In this document: positions 17,025-25,743 of the stretch, piece after piece
Layout: each line of letters begins with the position of its first letter
Numbering within the stretch: position 1 is the first letter of the stretch
Program-made: the position numbers and the translations under genes
The notes under the pieces: model-generated
Databases searched by the model: none
Told to the model about the DNA's origin: nothing
Seen by the model: the letters and a program-made list of their open reading frames with translations, nothing else
Source of the DNA: Streptomyces sp. NBC_01428
GTDB lineage: Bacteria > Actinomycetota > Actinomycetes > Streptomycetales > Streptomycetaceae
Direction: 5' to 3'
Length of the DNA: 64,000 bases
Assembly: GCF_036231965.1 (NCBI RefSeq)
Contig: NZ_CP109499.1
Location: forward strand, 6,200,001-6,264,000

Positions 17025-17225
17025 ATGACCGACCGCGACCTCACCAGGCGACGTGTCCTCGCGCTCGGCGGCGCGGCCGTCGGCGCCGCCCTGGGCATCG
17101 GCCTCAACTCCTGCTCCGCCGAACCGAAACCGGACGCCTCCCCGGGCCCACGGACCGCCGCCCCTCCGAAGCGGCCGGACGGGCAGCCGTCGGCGCCCGC
17201 CGCGGACACCGCGGGCGGCGACTGA
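17025..17225 (+). CDS. Very small Tat-type lipoprotein
   Basis: A 66-residue predicted lipoprotein of unknown function. It begins with a twin-arginine signal (TRRRVLALGG, residues 7-16), a hydrophobic stretch AAVGAALGIGL and a lipobox-like LNSC with the acylated Cys at 30. The mature part is only about 37 residues, rich in Pro, Ala, Ser and Asp. It has no Shine-Dalgarno site but is preceded by TAGGGT-N6-ATG. It could be a genuine tiny surface peptide or the surviving N-terminus of a larger secreted protein. Confidence 0.6.
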   Translation: MTDRDLTRRRVLALGGAAVGAALGIGLNSCSAEPKPDASPGPRTAAPPKRPDGQPSAPAADTAGGD

Positions 17226-17292
17226 CGTCCCGCGCCGCTCACCCCGGCCGGCCCAGGCCCGAGCGGAGCCGGACGTACGCGCGCGGCGCCGT

Positions 17293-18033
17293 CTACCGGC
17301 CCGCCGCCAGTGCCCGGGCCACCCCGTGCTCCTTGCGGCCGAGGAACCGCGGGTCCGGCCGGAACACCGCGTCCAGGGCGGCCTTGCCCGCCGCGAAGAT
17401 CTCCCGGGTGCCGCCGTAGTACCAGGTCGCGTCGTGCTTGGCGTCGACACCGATCCCGTACGAGCGGACACCCGCCGCCCGGCACAGGGCGACGGCCCGG
17501 CGGATGTGGAAGCCCTGACTGATCAGGACCGCCTCGCGCACGCCGAAGATCCTGCGCGCCCGGACGCACGAGTCCCAGGTGTCGAAACCGGCGTAGTCGC
17601 TGACGATCCGCCGGTCCGGCACCCCGTGCGCGGTGAGATAGGCGCGCATCGCGTCCGGCTCGTCGTAGTCCTCACGGCTGTTGTCGCCGGTGACGAGCAC
17701 GACCTCGATCCGGCCCGCCCGGTACAGCTTCGCGGCCGCGTCCAGCCGGTGCGCGAGATACGGCGACGGCTCGCCGTCCCACAGACCCGCGCCGAAGACG
17801 ACCGCCACCGGGGTGCGCGGGGCGTCCGCCGTCGTCCGCAGCCGGTCGCCCGTCGTCACGTACATCCACGTCATCGGGAGGAGGGCCAGCACGCACAGCA
17901 CCATCAGCGCCTGCACCGCCCGTCGTCGGCCCGGCCGGGTCCGCGGCAGGCGTACCGCGCGCAGCAGCCGGAGCGGGCGCGGCCGGCGCAGGACCGGACG
18001 CTTCGGGCGCGGCATACGCGGCAGTCGCGGCAT
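17293..18033 (-). CDS. SanA/YdcF family (DUF218) envelope protein
   Basis: A 246-residue protein with a very basic N-terminal tail (1-40), one membrane helix (about 41-57, ALMVLCVLALLPMTWMYV) and an extracytoplasmic DUF218 domain. Family motifs include VAVVFGAGLWDGEPSPYLAHRL (split across the first strand), VTGDNSREDYDEPDAMRAYL and ISQGFHIRRAVALCRAAGV. E. coli SanA and ElyC/YdcF affect envelope permeability and peptidoglycan precursor handling. The Streptomyces role is untested. GGGGGAC about 12 nt upstream is an adequate ribosome binding site. Confidence 0.85.
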   Translation of the reverse strand: MPRLPRMPRPKRPVLRRPRPLRLLRAVRLPRTRPGRRRAVQALMVLCVLALLPMTWMYVTTGDRLRTTADAPRTPVAVVFGAGLWDGEPSPYLAHRLDAAAKLYRAGRIEVVLVTGDNSREDYDEPDAMRAYLTAHGVPDRRIVSDYAGFDTWDSCVRARRIFGVREAVLISQGFHIRRAVALCRAAGVRSYGIGVDAKHDATWYYGGTREIFAAGKAALDAVFRPDPRFLGRKEHGVARALAAGR

Positions 18034-18307
18034 GGTCGATGTCCCCCAGATGACGTCACGCGTGGGTGCGGGCCGGGTCCCGCGGCCGGGTCCGACGGAC
18101 GCCGATCCTCACGTACGTGTTCGACACAGGAGGACGCGACGCAAGCCCGTTCGGTTCGCCGGGGCGTCGTGAGTGCTGTCACCCGTGACGCGGGAACCGC
18201 AGGTGGGAGCCGGTCGTCCGGCAGGAGTACCGTGCGGTGAACCGCCGGAAAACGCCCGACATGCCCGTGCAACGGCCCGGCAACCTCCTACCGCGAGGAT
18301 CGCCCCC

Positions 18308-19231
18308 ATGACGGCGTCGCACCCAGAACGAGACGAGTCCCCGGCCCGCTCCGCGGAGCCGCCGCGCGCCGACCGGTTCGACGGGCAGCTCGACACCACG
18401 GCGCAGCTGATGAACCGGATCACCAGTCAGCTCGGCAGCCAGCTCAGCCTGGTCTCGCTCAACGGCACCCGCCGTCCCGCGCCGCCCCCGCTCGTGCTGG
18501 CCGCCCACGGCAGCCGCGACCCGCGCGCGCTGAGCACCGTCCGCGCCCTGGCCGAACGCGTCCGCGAACTGCGCCCGCACCTGACCGTGCGCCTCGGCCA
18601 CATCGACGTGAGCGACCCGCCGCTCTCCGGCACGCTCGCCTCGCTCGGCGGCGGACAGGGCGCCGGCGCCGTGCTCGTCCCGCTGCTGCTCGGCCGCGGC
18701 CACCACGTCCGGCGCGACCTGCCCCGGGCGGCGGCGGCCGCCCCCGGCCCGCCGGTCCGCGTCGCCGCTCCGCTCGGCCCGCACCCGCTGCTCGTCGAGA
18801 CCCTCCACGACCGGCTCGTGGAGGCCGGGTGGCCGGCCGGGATGAGCGACGCGGCCCGCCGCGCCAGCGCCGTCGTCCTCGCCTCCGCCGGCTCCCGGCT
18901 CGTGGAGTCCGCCGCCGACACCCGCCGCACCGCCCTCCTGCTCGCCGAACGGCTCGGCGTGCCCGTCGTCCCCGCGTACGCCTCCGGCGCCGCCCCGACC
19001 GTCCCGGCCGCCCTGCGCGCCCTCGCCGCCCGGGGCCGCCACCGCGTCGCCGTCGCCTCCCACTTCACCGCCCCGGGCCGGCTCGCCTCCCGCTGCGCCG
19101 AGGCCGGCCCGTGGATCCGCGCCGAACCCCTCGGCGACCACCCGGCGATGGTCCGTCTCGTCCTGCACCGCTACGACCAGGCGCTCGCGACTCCCGAACC
19201 CGCCCCGGAACGCACCCTCACCCCCGCCTGA
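18308..19231 (+). CDS. CbiX-like sirohydrochlorin chelatase family protein
   Basis: A 307-residue protein with two CbiX-type chelatase repeats. The first begins PPLVLAAHGSRDPRALSTVRALAERV, with the characteristic AHGSRD metal/substrate motif. The second half has VVLASAGSRL and VAVASHFTAPGRLASRC, where the His of ASHF corresponds to a ligand. Relatives insert Fe2+ or Co2+ into sirohydrochlorin on the way to siroheme or cobalamin. Many Streptomyces homologues accompany sulfite or nitrite reduction genes, but none are present here. The first 55 residues are low-complexity. ATG 18308 has GAGGA about 9 nt upstream. Confidence 0.8.
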   Translation: MTASHPERDESPARSAEPPRADRFDGQLDTTAQLMNRITSQLGSQLSLVSLNGTRRPAPPPLVLAAHGSRDPRALSTVRALAERVRELRPHLTVRLGHIDVSDPPLSGTLASLGGGQGAGAVLVPLLLGRGHHVRRDLPRAAAAAPGPPVRVAAPLGPHPLLVETLHDRLVEAGWPAGMSDAARRASAVVLASAGSRLVESAADTRRTALLLAERLGVPVVPAYASGAAPTVPAALRALAARGRHRVAVASHFTAPGRLASRCAEAGPWIRAEPLGDHPAMVRLVLHRYDQALATPEPAPERTLTPA

Positions 19232-19303
19232 CCCCGGCGGTTCCCGGCCCTCCCGTGCCCGTCGCCACCGGTGCCGGGCACCCCGCCTGTCACCGGCTGC
19301 GTC

Positions 19304-19309
19304 TACTGT
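19304..19309 (+). promoter_or_regulatory. -10-like TACTGT before dgt
   Basis: TACTGT ends 6 nt before ATG 19316, which has no Shine-Dalgarno sequence. The arrangement fits a leaderless transcript. No clear -35 is seen. Confidence 0.4.
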
Positions 19310-19315
19310 CGGTGC

Positions 19316-20734
19316 ATGGAAGGCATGGAACCGCACGCAGCAACACCCGCACCGAAGGCCCCCGAGAACCCCGCCGCCCACGACGAGTACGACGTGTCCG
19401 CCGTCGAGCGCCGGGCCGTCGAGCCCGACAAACACCCCGGCCGCACCGCCTTCCAGCGCGACCGCGCCCGCGTCCTGCACTCGGCCGCCCTGCGCCGCCT
19501 CGCCGGCAAGACCCAGGTCGTCACCCCCGGCACCCTGCCCCAGGTCCTCGGCTCCGCCCGCGGCACGGAGATCCCCATCCAGGTGTGGGACGCCAGCCCC
19601 CGCACCCGGCTGACCCACTCCCTGGAGTGCGCGCAGGTCGGCCGCGACCTCGGCGCCGCCCTCGGCTGCGACCCCGACCTGGTCGAGGCGGCCTGCCTCT
19701 CGCACGACCTCGGCCACCCGCCCTTCGGGCACAACGGCGAACAGGCGCTCAACGAATTCGCCGAGGACTGCGGCGGGTTCGAGGGCAACGCCCAGTCGCT
19801 GCGCCTGCTCACCCGGATCGAGCCCAAGCGCTTCGTGCGCAGCGACATGGTCGCCTCGGCGCCCGCCGACGCCGACGAGGACCTCGTCAGCGTCGGCCTC
19901 AACCTCACCCGGGCCGCCCTCGACGCCGCCACCAAGTACCCGTGGCCCAGAGGCGCCTGCCCCACCGACCCCGCGTCACCCAAGTTCGGGGTCTACGAGG
20001 ACGACCGGCCGGTGTTCGACTGGATCCGCCGGGGCGCCCCCGGCACCCGGACCTGCTTCGAGGCCCAGGTGATGGACTGGTCCGACGACGTGGCCTACTC
20101 GGTGCACGACGTCGAGGACGGCCTGCACGCCGGCCACATCGACCCCGCGAGTCTGACGTCCGGGCCCGAGCGCGCGGAGATCTTCGCCGTCGCCATCGGC
20201 CGCTACGTGCCCGCCGACACCGGACCGGACGAGCTGGCCGAAGCGCTCGACCGGCTCCTCGCCCAGGAGTGGTGGCCGCACCGCTACGACGGATCGGCCG
20301 TCGCCCAGGCCCGCCTGAAGGACGCCACCAGCCAGCTCATCGGCCGGTTCTGCCTGGCGGCGGAGGGCGCCACCCGCGCCCGCCACGGCAGCGGCCGCCT
20401 CACCCGGTACGCGGCGGAGCTGGTCGTCCCCCGCGCCGCCCGCCACGAGTGCGCCGTCCTCAAGGCGGTCGCCGACCGGTACGTCATGCAGCGCGCCGAA
20501 CAGGAGCGGCTCCGCGCCGACCAGCGGATCGTCGTCGCCGAACTCGCCGAGGCGCTCACCGCCCGCGCGCCCGAGGTGCTCGATCCGCAGTTCCGCGCCC
20601 TGTTCGAGCACGCGGCCGACGACCGCGCGCGCAAGCGGGTGATCGTCGACCAGATCGCATCCCTCACGGATGCCTCGGCGCGTTCCCTGCACCTCAGGCT
20701 CACCACGCGTTCCCATGGAGGCGCCGGAGTGTGA
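19316..20734 (+). CDS. dgt: Deoxyguanosinetriphosphate triphosphohydrolase-like protein
   Basis: A 472-residue HD-domain dNTPase that cleaves dNTPs to the nucleoside and triphosphate. The N-terminal stretch FQRDRARVLHSAALRRLAGKTQV is the family signature. Metal ligands of the HD core are visible in RLTHSLECAQVGR, CLSHDLGHPPFGHNGE and later DWSDDVAYSVHDVEDG. Length is normal. ATG 19316 is taken as start with TACTGT 6 nt upstream, and ATG 19325 is an alternative. In Streptomyces this gene commonly precedes dnaG closely, and here only the flavoprotein gene separates them, consistent with a replication/nucleotide neighbourhood. Confidence 0.93.
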   Translation: MEGMEPHAATPAPKAPENPAAHDEYDVSAVERRAVEPDKHPGRTAFQRDRARVLHSAALRRLAGKTQVVTPGTLPQVLGSARGTEIPIQVWDASPRTRLTHSLECAQVGRDLGAALGCDPDLVEAACLSHDLGHPPFGHNGEQALNEFAEDCGGFEGNAQSLRLLTRIEPKRFVRSDMVASAPADADEDLVSVGLNLTRAALDAATKYPWPRGACPTDPASPKFGVYEDDRPVFDWIRRGAPGTRTCFEAQVMDWSDDVAYSVHDVEDGLHAGHIDPASLTSGPERAEIFAVAIGRYVPADTGPDELAEALDRLLAQEWWPHRYDGSAVAQARLKDATSQLIGRFCLAAEGATRARHGSGRLTRYAAELVVPRAARHECAVLKAVADRYVMQRAEQERLRADQRIVVAELAEALTARAPEVLDPQFRALFEHAADDRARKRVIVDQIASLTDASARSLHLRLTTRSHGGAGV

Positions 20735-20827
20735 CCCTGCGTGGCCTGATCGGGCCACTCCCCCTTCCCGCATCACGCTCCGTGCGGGACTCTCGCATAT
20801 GGCGACATCCTTACGAGGAGGCATCAA

Positions 20828-22093
20828 GTGGTCGACGCGGATCAGACATTCGTCATCGTCGGAGGAGGCCTGGCAGGCGCCAAGGCGGCCGAGACGCTCC
20901 GAGCGGAGGGCTTCACCGGACGCGTGATACTGATCTGCGACGAACGCGACCACCCCTACGAGCGTCCGCCGCTGTCCAAGGGCTACCTCCTCGGCAAGGA
21001 GGAACGCGACAGCGTCTTCGTCCACGAACCCGCCTGGTACGCGCGCAACGACATCGAGCTGCACCTCGGCCAGACCGTCGACGCGATCGACCGCGAGGCC
21101 AGGACCGTCCGCTTCGGGGACGACGGCACCCTCGTCCACTACGACAAGCTCCTCGTCGTCACGGGCTCCGAGCCGCGCCGCCTCGACATCCCGGGCACCG
21201 ACCTCGCCGGCGTGCACCACCTGCGCCGCCTCGCCCACGCCGAGCGGCTCAAGGGAGTCCTCGCCGCCCTCGGCCGGGACAACGGCCACATCGTCATCGC
21301 CGGAGCCGGCTGGATCGGCCTGGAGATCGCCGCGGCGGCCCGCGAATACGGCGCCGAGGTCACCGTCGTCGAACACGGGGCGACCCCGCTGCACAGCGTG
21401 CTCGGCCCCGAACTGGGCCAGGTCTTCGCCGAGCTGCACCGCGAGCACGGCGTGCGGTTCCACTTCGGCGCCCGGCTCACCGAGATCATCGGCCAGGACG
21501 GCATGGTGCTGGCCGCCCGCACCGACGACGGCGAGGAGCACCCCGCGCACGACGTCCTCGCCGCCATCGGCGCCGCCCCGCGCACCGGCCTCGCCGAGGC
21601 CGCGGGCCTGGAACTCGCGGGCCGCGAGCACGGCGGGGGCATCGCGGTCGACGAGATGCTGCGCACCTCCGACCCCGACGTGTACGCCGCCGGCGACGTC
21701 GCCTCCTTCCACCACCCCCTCTTCGACACCCGGCTGCGCGTCGAGCACTGGGCCAACGCCCTGAACGGCGGACCGGCCGCCGCCCGCTCCATGCTGGGCC
21801 GCGGCACACCGTACGACCGGGTGCCCTACTTCTTCTCCGACCAGTACGACGTCGGCCTGGAGTACTCGGGCTGGGCGCCCCCGGGGACGTACGACCAGGT
21901 GGTGATCCGCGGAGACGCCGGCAAGCGCGAGTTCATCGCCTTCTGGCTGAAGGAGGGCAGGGTGCTCGCCGGGATGAACGTGAACGTGTGGGATGTCACG
22001 GACCCGATCCAGCAGCTCGTCCGCTCCCGGATCCAGGTGGACGCCGACGCGCTCGCCGACCCGCACGTCCCCCTGGACAGCCTGCTCCCCTGA
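20828..22093 (+). CDS. FAD-dependent ferredoxin reductase-like oxidoreductase
   Basis: A 421-residue two-dinucleotide-fold flavoprotein. The FAD-binding GxGxxG is FVIVGGGLAGAKAAETL (about 8-24), followed by the YERPPLSKGYL signature of the BphA4/putidaredoxin reductase group. The NAD(P)H-binding motif is IVIAGAGWIGLEIAAAA (about 156-172), and the second FAD contact is VYAAGDVASF. A reductase C-terminal domain follows (WAPPGTYDQVVIRG). Such enzymes pass electrons from NADH to a ferredoxin serving a P450 or dioxygenase. No partner is adjacent. Start GTG 20828 has GAGGAGG 7 nt upstream, and a 15-bp terminator follows. Confidence 0.92.
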   Translation: MVDADQTFVIVGGGLAGAKAAETLRAEGFTGRVILICDERDHPYERPPLSKGYLLGKEERDSVFVHEPAWYARNDIELHLGQTVDAIDREARTVRFGDDGTLVHYDKLLVVTGSEPRRLDIPGTDLAGVHHLRRLAHAERLKGVLAALGRDNGHIVIAGAGWIGLEIAAAAREYGAEVTVVEHGATPLHSVLGPELGQVFAELHREHGVRFHFGARLTEIIGQDGMVLAARTDDGEEHPAHDVLAAIGAAPRTGLAEAAGLELAGREHGGGIAVDEMLRTSDPDVYAAGDVASFHHPLFDTRLRVEHWANALNGGPAAARSMLGRGTPYDRVPYFFSDQYDVGLEYSGWAPPGTYDQVVIRGDAGKREFIAFWLKEGRVLAGMNVNVWDVTDPIQQLVRSRIQVDADALADPHVPLDSLLP

Positions 22094-22124
22094 CGCACGG
22101 CGGCACCCGCCGCCCCACCCCTCC

Positions 22125-22165
22125 CGTGCCGGGGTCCGGAGCAGTTCCCCCGGACCCCGGCACGG
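22125..22165 (+). terminator. Strong terminator before dnaG
   Basis: A perfect 15-bp stem (22125-22139 with 22151-22165; CGTGCCGGGGTCCGG and its complement) with an 11-nt loop, 31 nt after the reductase stop. Confidence 0.85.
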
Positions 22166-22204
22166 CGTCCCTCACCTCGCCCCGGGAGTGTCCGTCCGGC
22201 CCCG

Positions 22205-22210
22205 TAGAAT
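22205..22210 (+). promoter_or_regulatory. -10 element TAGAAT of leaderless dnaG
   Basis: TAGAAT matches the housekeeping -10 closely and ends 6 nt before GTG 22217. dnaG has no Shine-Dalgarno site, so translation from a leaderless mRNA is the simplest reading. The -35 region is GC-rich and not recognisable. Confidence 0.65.
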
Positions 22211-22216
22211 CACCAC

Positions 22217-24121
22217 GTGGCCGGCAGGATCAACGACGAGGACGTGAAGGCGGTTCGGGACGCGGTCCCGATCGACGCCGTGGTGTCCGAGTACCTCCAG
22301 CTGCGCAACGCGGGCGGCGGGAACCTGAAGGGCCTGTGCCCCTTCCACGACGAGAAGTCACCGTCGTTCCAGGTCAGCCCCAGCAAGGGCCTCTTCCACT
22401 GCTTCGGCTGCCAGGAGGGCGGCGACACCATCACGTTCGTGATGAAGGTCGACCACCTCACCTTCTCCGAATCGGTGGAGCGCCTCGCCGGCCAGGCCGG
22501 CATCACCCTGCGCTACGAGGAGGGCGGGTACAACCCCTCCCACCAGCGCGGCGAGCGGATCCGCCTGGTCGAGGCGCACAAGGCCGCCGCCCAGTTCTAC
22601 ATCGAGCAGCTCGGCACCAGCCCCGAGGCCGACACCGGCCGCACGTTCCTCGCCGAGCGCGGGTTCGACCAGGCCGCCGCCGCCCACTTCGGTGTCGGCT
22701 ACAGCCCCCAGGGCTGGGACCACCTCACCCGCCACCTGCGCGGCAAGGGCTTCACCGACAAGGAGCTGGTCCTCTCCGGCCTCTCCCAGGAGGGCCGCCG
22801 CGGCCCCATCGACCGCTTCCGCGGCCGCCTCATGTGGCCCATCCGCGACATCGGCGGCGAGGTCGTCGGCTTCGGCGCGCGCAAGCTCTACGAGTCCGAC
22901 AACGGCCCGAAGTACCTGAACACGCCCGACACGGCGATCTACAAGAAGTCCCAGGTGCTGTACGGCATCGACCTCGCCAAGAAGGACATCGCCAAGAGCA
23001 GCCGGGCGGTCGTCGTCGAGGGATACACCGACGTCATGGCCTGCCACATGGCCGGCATCACCACCGCCATCGCGACCTGCGGCACCGCGTTCGGCACCGA
23101 CCACATCAAGATCCTCCGCCGCCTCCTCATGGACAACGGCTCGGCCCGGGTGATCTTCACCTTCGACGGCGACGCGGCCGGCCAGAAGGCGGCCCTGCGC
23201 GCCTTCGAGGACGACCAGAAGTTCGCCGCCGAGACGTACATCGCCATCGCCCCCGACGGCATGGACCCCTGCGAGCTGCGCCTCGCCAAGGGCGACGAGG
23301 CCGTCGCCGACCTCGTCGAACCGCGCACACCGCTCTTCGAGTTCGCGCTGCGCCAGATCGTCCTGCGCTACGACCTGGAGACCCCGGCCGGCCGCGCCGC
23401 CGCCCTCGACGAGGCCGCCCCGATCGTCGCCCGCATCAAGAACAGCGGCGCCCAGCACGAGGTGGCCGTACAGCTCGCCGGCATGCTCGGCATCCTCGAC
23501 ACCCAGTTCGTCGTCAAGCGGGTGGCGCAGCTGGCCCGTTGGGCACGCGACCGCGGCGGCAGGGGACCCGCCCCCGCCGGGAACCGCGCCCAGCAGACGT
23601 ACACCGCCGCCCAGGCCCCGACGAACGGCGGCCCGGCCCTCACCCTGCGCAACCCCGTCTTCGCCACCGAGCGCGAGCTGCTCAAACTCGCCCTGCAGCG
23701 CCCCGAACTGGTCGCCCCGGCATTCGACGCGTACGGCATCGACGAGTTCACCGCACCCCCGTACGCCGCGGTGCGCCAGGCCGTCATGGACGCGGGCGGC
23801 GCCGACCACGGCGTTCAGGACCCCCAGGAGTACCTGATCCGCGTCCGCGACGCCGCCCCGGACGACGCCGTACGGGCCATGGTCACGGAACTGGCGGTCG
23901 AGGCGATCCTGCGCAAGACGGTCGACGAGACGTACGCGGGCGACCAGCTCGTCGCGGTCCGCCGCCGCGCCGTCGACCGCCGCATCCGGGAGGTCCAGGG
24001 CTCCCTGTCCCGGCTCAGCGCGGGCGGCGACCCGGCCCAGCTGGCAGCCGTGCAGAACGAGTTGTGGGTCCTCCAGCAGTACGGGCAGGCGCTGCGCGAG
24101 AAGGGCGCCGAAGCCCTCTGA
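22217..24121 (+). CDS. dnaG: DNA primase
   Basis: A 634-residue primase synthesising RNA primers for replication. The N-terminal CHC2 zinc finger has Cys41, His44, Cys62 and Cys65 (CPFHDEKSP ... FHCFGC). The catalytic TOPRIM domain carries VVVEGYTDVMACH and FTFDGDAAGQKAALRAF, with the conserved acidic residues. The last about 150 residues form the DnaB-helicase interaction domain. Residues about 455-480 are a low-complexity linker (NRAQQTYTAAQAPTNGG). It is followed, after a 399-nt gap, by the sigma factor gene hrdA, a bacterial macromolecular-synthesis style pairing of primase with a sigma-70 gene. Confidence 0.98.
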   Translation: MAGRINDEDVKAVRDAVPIDAVVSEYLQLRNAGGGNLKGLCPFHDEKSPSFQVSPSKGLFHCFGCQEGGDTITFVMKVDHLTFSESVERLAGQAGITLRYEEGGYNPSHQRGERIRLVEAHKAAAQFYIEQLGTSPEADTGRTFLAERGFDQAAAAHFGVGYSPQGWDHLTRHLRGKGFTDKELVLSGLSQEGRRGPIDRFRGRLMWPIRDIGGEVVGFGARKLYESDNGPKYLNTPDTAIYKKSQVLYGIDLAKKDIAKSSRAVVVEGYTDVMACHMAGITTAIATCGTAFGTDHIKILRRLLMDNGSARVIFTFDGDAAGQKAALRAFEDDQKFAAETYIAIAPDGMDPCELRLAKGDEAVADLVEPRTPLFEFALRQIVLRYDLETPAGRAAALDEAAPIVARIKNSGAQHEVAVQLAGMLGILDTQFVVKRVAQLARWARDRGGRGPAPAGNRAQQTYTAAQAPTNGGPALTLRNPVFATERELLKLALQRPELVAPAFDAYGIDEFTAPPYAAVRQAVMDAGGADHGVQDPQEYLIRVRDAAPDDAVRAMVTELAVEAILRKTVDETYAGDQLVAVRRRAVDRRIREVQGSLSRLSAGGDPAQLAAVQNELWVLQQYGQALREKGAEAL

Positions 24122-24520
24122 GGCCGGCCCGGGCCCGCGGGGCCGGGGTGGTGCGCGCGGTCGCGGCGGGGCGCGCGGGCGGCGGGACGCGTCCGCGGGG
24201 GCCCGGCACATGCCAATCCCGGACCGTCTCCCACCGCTTTCGGCTCCGCTGAACTGCGCACTCGTCCGGAACGGTCACCAGGCGGTCACGGACCGGACGC
24301 AAAAAGTCACCGCACGCCCCTCGTGGCGGCGATGTGTCGTACTCCACACTGGGTTCCGGTGCCTGAGTCCTCGGAGCGCGGCCGACCCGCACGCGACGGG
24401 TTCCCTTTTCCCGCGGTTCCGCCAAACGACTACGGGATGGACAGCGGCGAGGCCGTCGAGCCCATCCCGGACGTACCGCTGCCGCACGACTCAGCAGCGA
24501 CATTCCTGGAGGTCGCCCCC
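24122..24520 (+). promoter_or_regulatory. Upstream region of hrdA
   Basis: The 399-nt gap between dnaG and the preferred hrdA start. It contains a less GC-rich stretch (24230-24350) with tandem GGTCAC (24273 and 24284) and GCAAAAAGTCACC, where the promoter most likely lies. A GGAAC motif (24268) hints at ECF-type control, but the matching -10 is not convincing. An in-frame ATG at 24437 lies within it. No separate gene is seen. Confidence 0.4.
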
Positions 24521-25645
24521 GTGCAGACCCAGACCCTCGCCGAGACCGACAACACCACCGTCACGGACGCGGACGCCGACGTCGTCGCGGCGGTACCCGC
24601 GCAGAGCCGTGCCGCCCACCACCCCGAGGCCGACCCGGACGGCCCGCCGCAGAACCCCGGGGCAGAGGCGGAAGTGGAGACCGAGGCCGAGGAGCCCGCC
24701 GAAGTGCCGCGAGGCCGTGCCGCCGACACCGGCGGCCCCTCGTCGGACCTGTTCCGCCAGTATCTGCGCGAGATCGGGCGGATCCCGCTGCTCACCGCGG
24801 CCGAGGAGGTCGAGCTCGCCCGCCGCGTCGAGGCCGGGCTCTTCGCGGAGGAGAAGCTCCGCCTCGCCACGGACCTGGACAGCCAGCTCGCCCTCGACCT
24901 CGACAAGATCGTCGTCATGGGCCGGATGGCCAAGCGCCGGCTCATCGAGGCGAACCTGCGGCTCGTCGTCTCGGTGGCCAAGCGGTACGTGGGGCGCGGG
25001 CTGACCATGCTCGACCTGGTCCAGGAGGGCAATCTCGGGCTCATCCGGGCGGTCGAGAAGTTCGACTACGCCCGCGGCTACAAGTTCTCCACGTACGCCA
25101 CCTGGTGGATCCGGCAGGCCATGTCCCGCGCCCTCGCCGACCAGGCACGCACCATCCGCGTCCCCGTGCACGTGGTCGAGCTGATCAACCGGGTGGTCCG
25201 GGTGCAGCGGCGGATGCTCCAGGAGCGCGGCTACGAACCCAGTCCCGAAGAGGTCGCCGCCCATCTCGACCTGACCGGCGAGCGGGTCAGCGAGGTGCTG
25301 CGGCTGGCCCAGGAGCCGGTGTCCCTGCACGCGCCCGTGGGGGAGGAGGACGACGTCGCCCTCGGCGACCTCATCGAGGACGGCGACGCCGCCTCACCGG
25401 TCGAGTCCGCCGCGTTCCTGCTGCTCAGGCAGCACCTGGAGGCGGTGCTGTCGACGCTGGGGGAGCGGGAGCGGAAGGTCGTGCAGCTGCGGTACGGGCT
25501 GGCGGACGGGCGGCCGCGGACCCTGGAGGAGATAGGCCGCATCTTCGGTGTCACGCGCGAACGCATCCGGCAGATCGAGTCCAAGACCCTCAACAAGCTG
25601 CGGGACCACGCCTTCGCGGACCAGCTCCGCGGCTATCTGGACTGA
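24521..25645 (+). CDS. hrdA: Primary-like RNA polymerase sigma factor HrdA
   Basis: A 374-residue sigma-70 protein. After an acidic, Ala/Pro-rich N-terminal region (1-70) come region 1.2 (DLFRQYLREIGRIPLLTAAEE), region 2 (LRLVVSVAKRYVGRGLTMLD and the core-binding/-10-recognition part through FSTYATWWIRQAMSRAL), region 3 and region 4.2 (EEIGRIFGVTRERIRQIES). Position just after dnaG matches hrdA of S. coelicolor; HrdB, the essential factor, is longer. GTG 24521 is preferred because TGGAGG precedes it by 8 nt. ATG 24437 would add 28 residues without a good site. HrdA paralogues are usually dispensable and conditionally expressed. Confidence 0.88.
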   Translation: MQTQTLAETDNTTVTDADADVVAAVPAQSRAAHHPEADPDGPPQNPGAEAEVETEAEEPAEVPRGRAADTGGPSSDLFRQYLREIGRIPLLTAAEEVELARRVEAGLFAEEKLRLATDLDSQLALDLDKIVVMGRMAKRRLIEANLRLVVSVAKRYVGRGLTMLDLVQEGNLGLIRAVEKFDYARGYKFSTYATWWIRQAMSRALADQARTIRVPVHVVELINRVVRVQRRMLQERGYEPSPEEVAAHLDLTGERVSEVLRLAQEPVSLHAPVGEEDDVALGDLIEDGDAASPVESAAFLLLRQHLEAVLSTLGERERKVVQLRYGLADGRPRTLEEIGRIFGVTRERIRQIESKTLNKLRDHAFADQLRGYLD

Positions 25646-25658
25646 CCCGTCCCCGGCA

Positions 25659-25718
25659 GGGGGCGCCGCCCCCGGACCCCCCGCTCCTCGAAGCCGGAGC
25701 GGCTGAAGGATCTTCAGC
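25659..25718 (+). terminator. Tandem hairpins after hrdA
   Basis: Two hairpins follow the stop: GGGGGCG-C-CGCCCCC (25659-25673) and GCTGAAG-GAT-CTTCAGC (25702-25718). Both resemble common Streptomyces terminators. Confidence 0.65.
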
Positions 25719-25743
25719 GGGGTCCAGGGACAGCGGCCGTGCC

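Noticed and set aside
18160..18307. Possible cobalamin or SAM riboswitch before the CbiX-like gene
   Set aside because: GGGAA...GGTG (18189-18207) and CCCGGCAACC (18272-18281) resemble fragments of the two riboswitch cores, but the B12 box (CCGCCACTG) and the paired helices of either class are not found. A covariance-model search would decide.
18829..24252. A single 1,807-codon forward open frame across CbiX, dgt, the reductase and dnaG
   Set aside because: Its translation is Arg/Pro/His-rich low-complexity, it crosses terminators and four well-supported genes, and it arises from codon-position GC bias.
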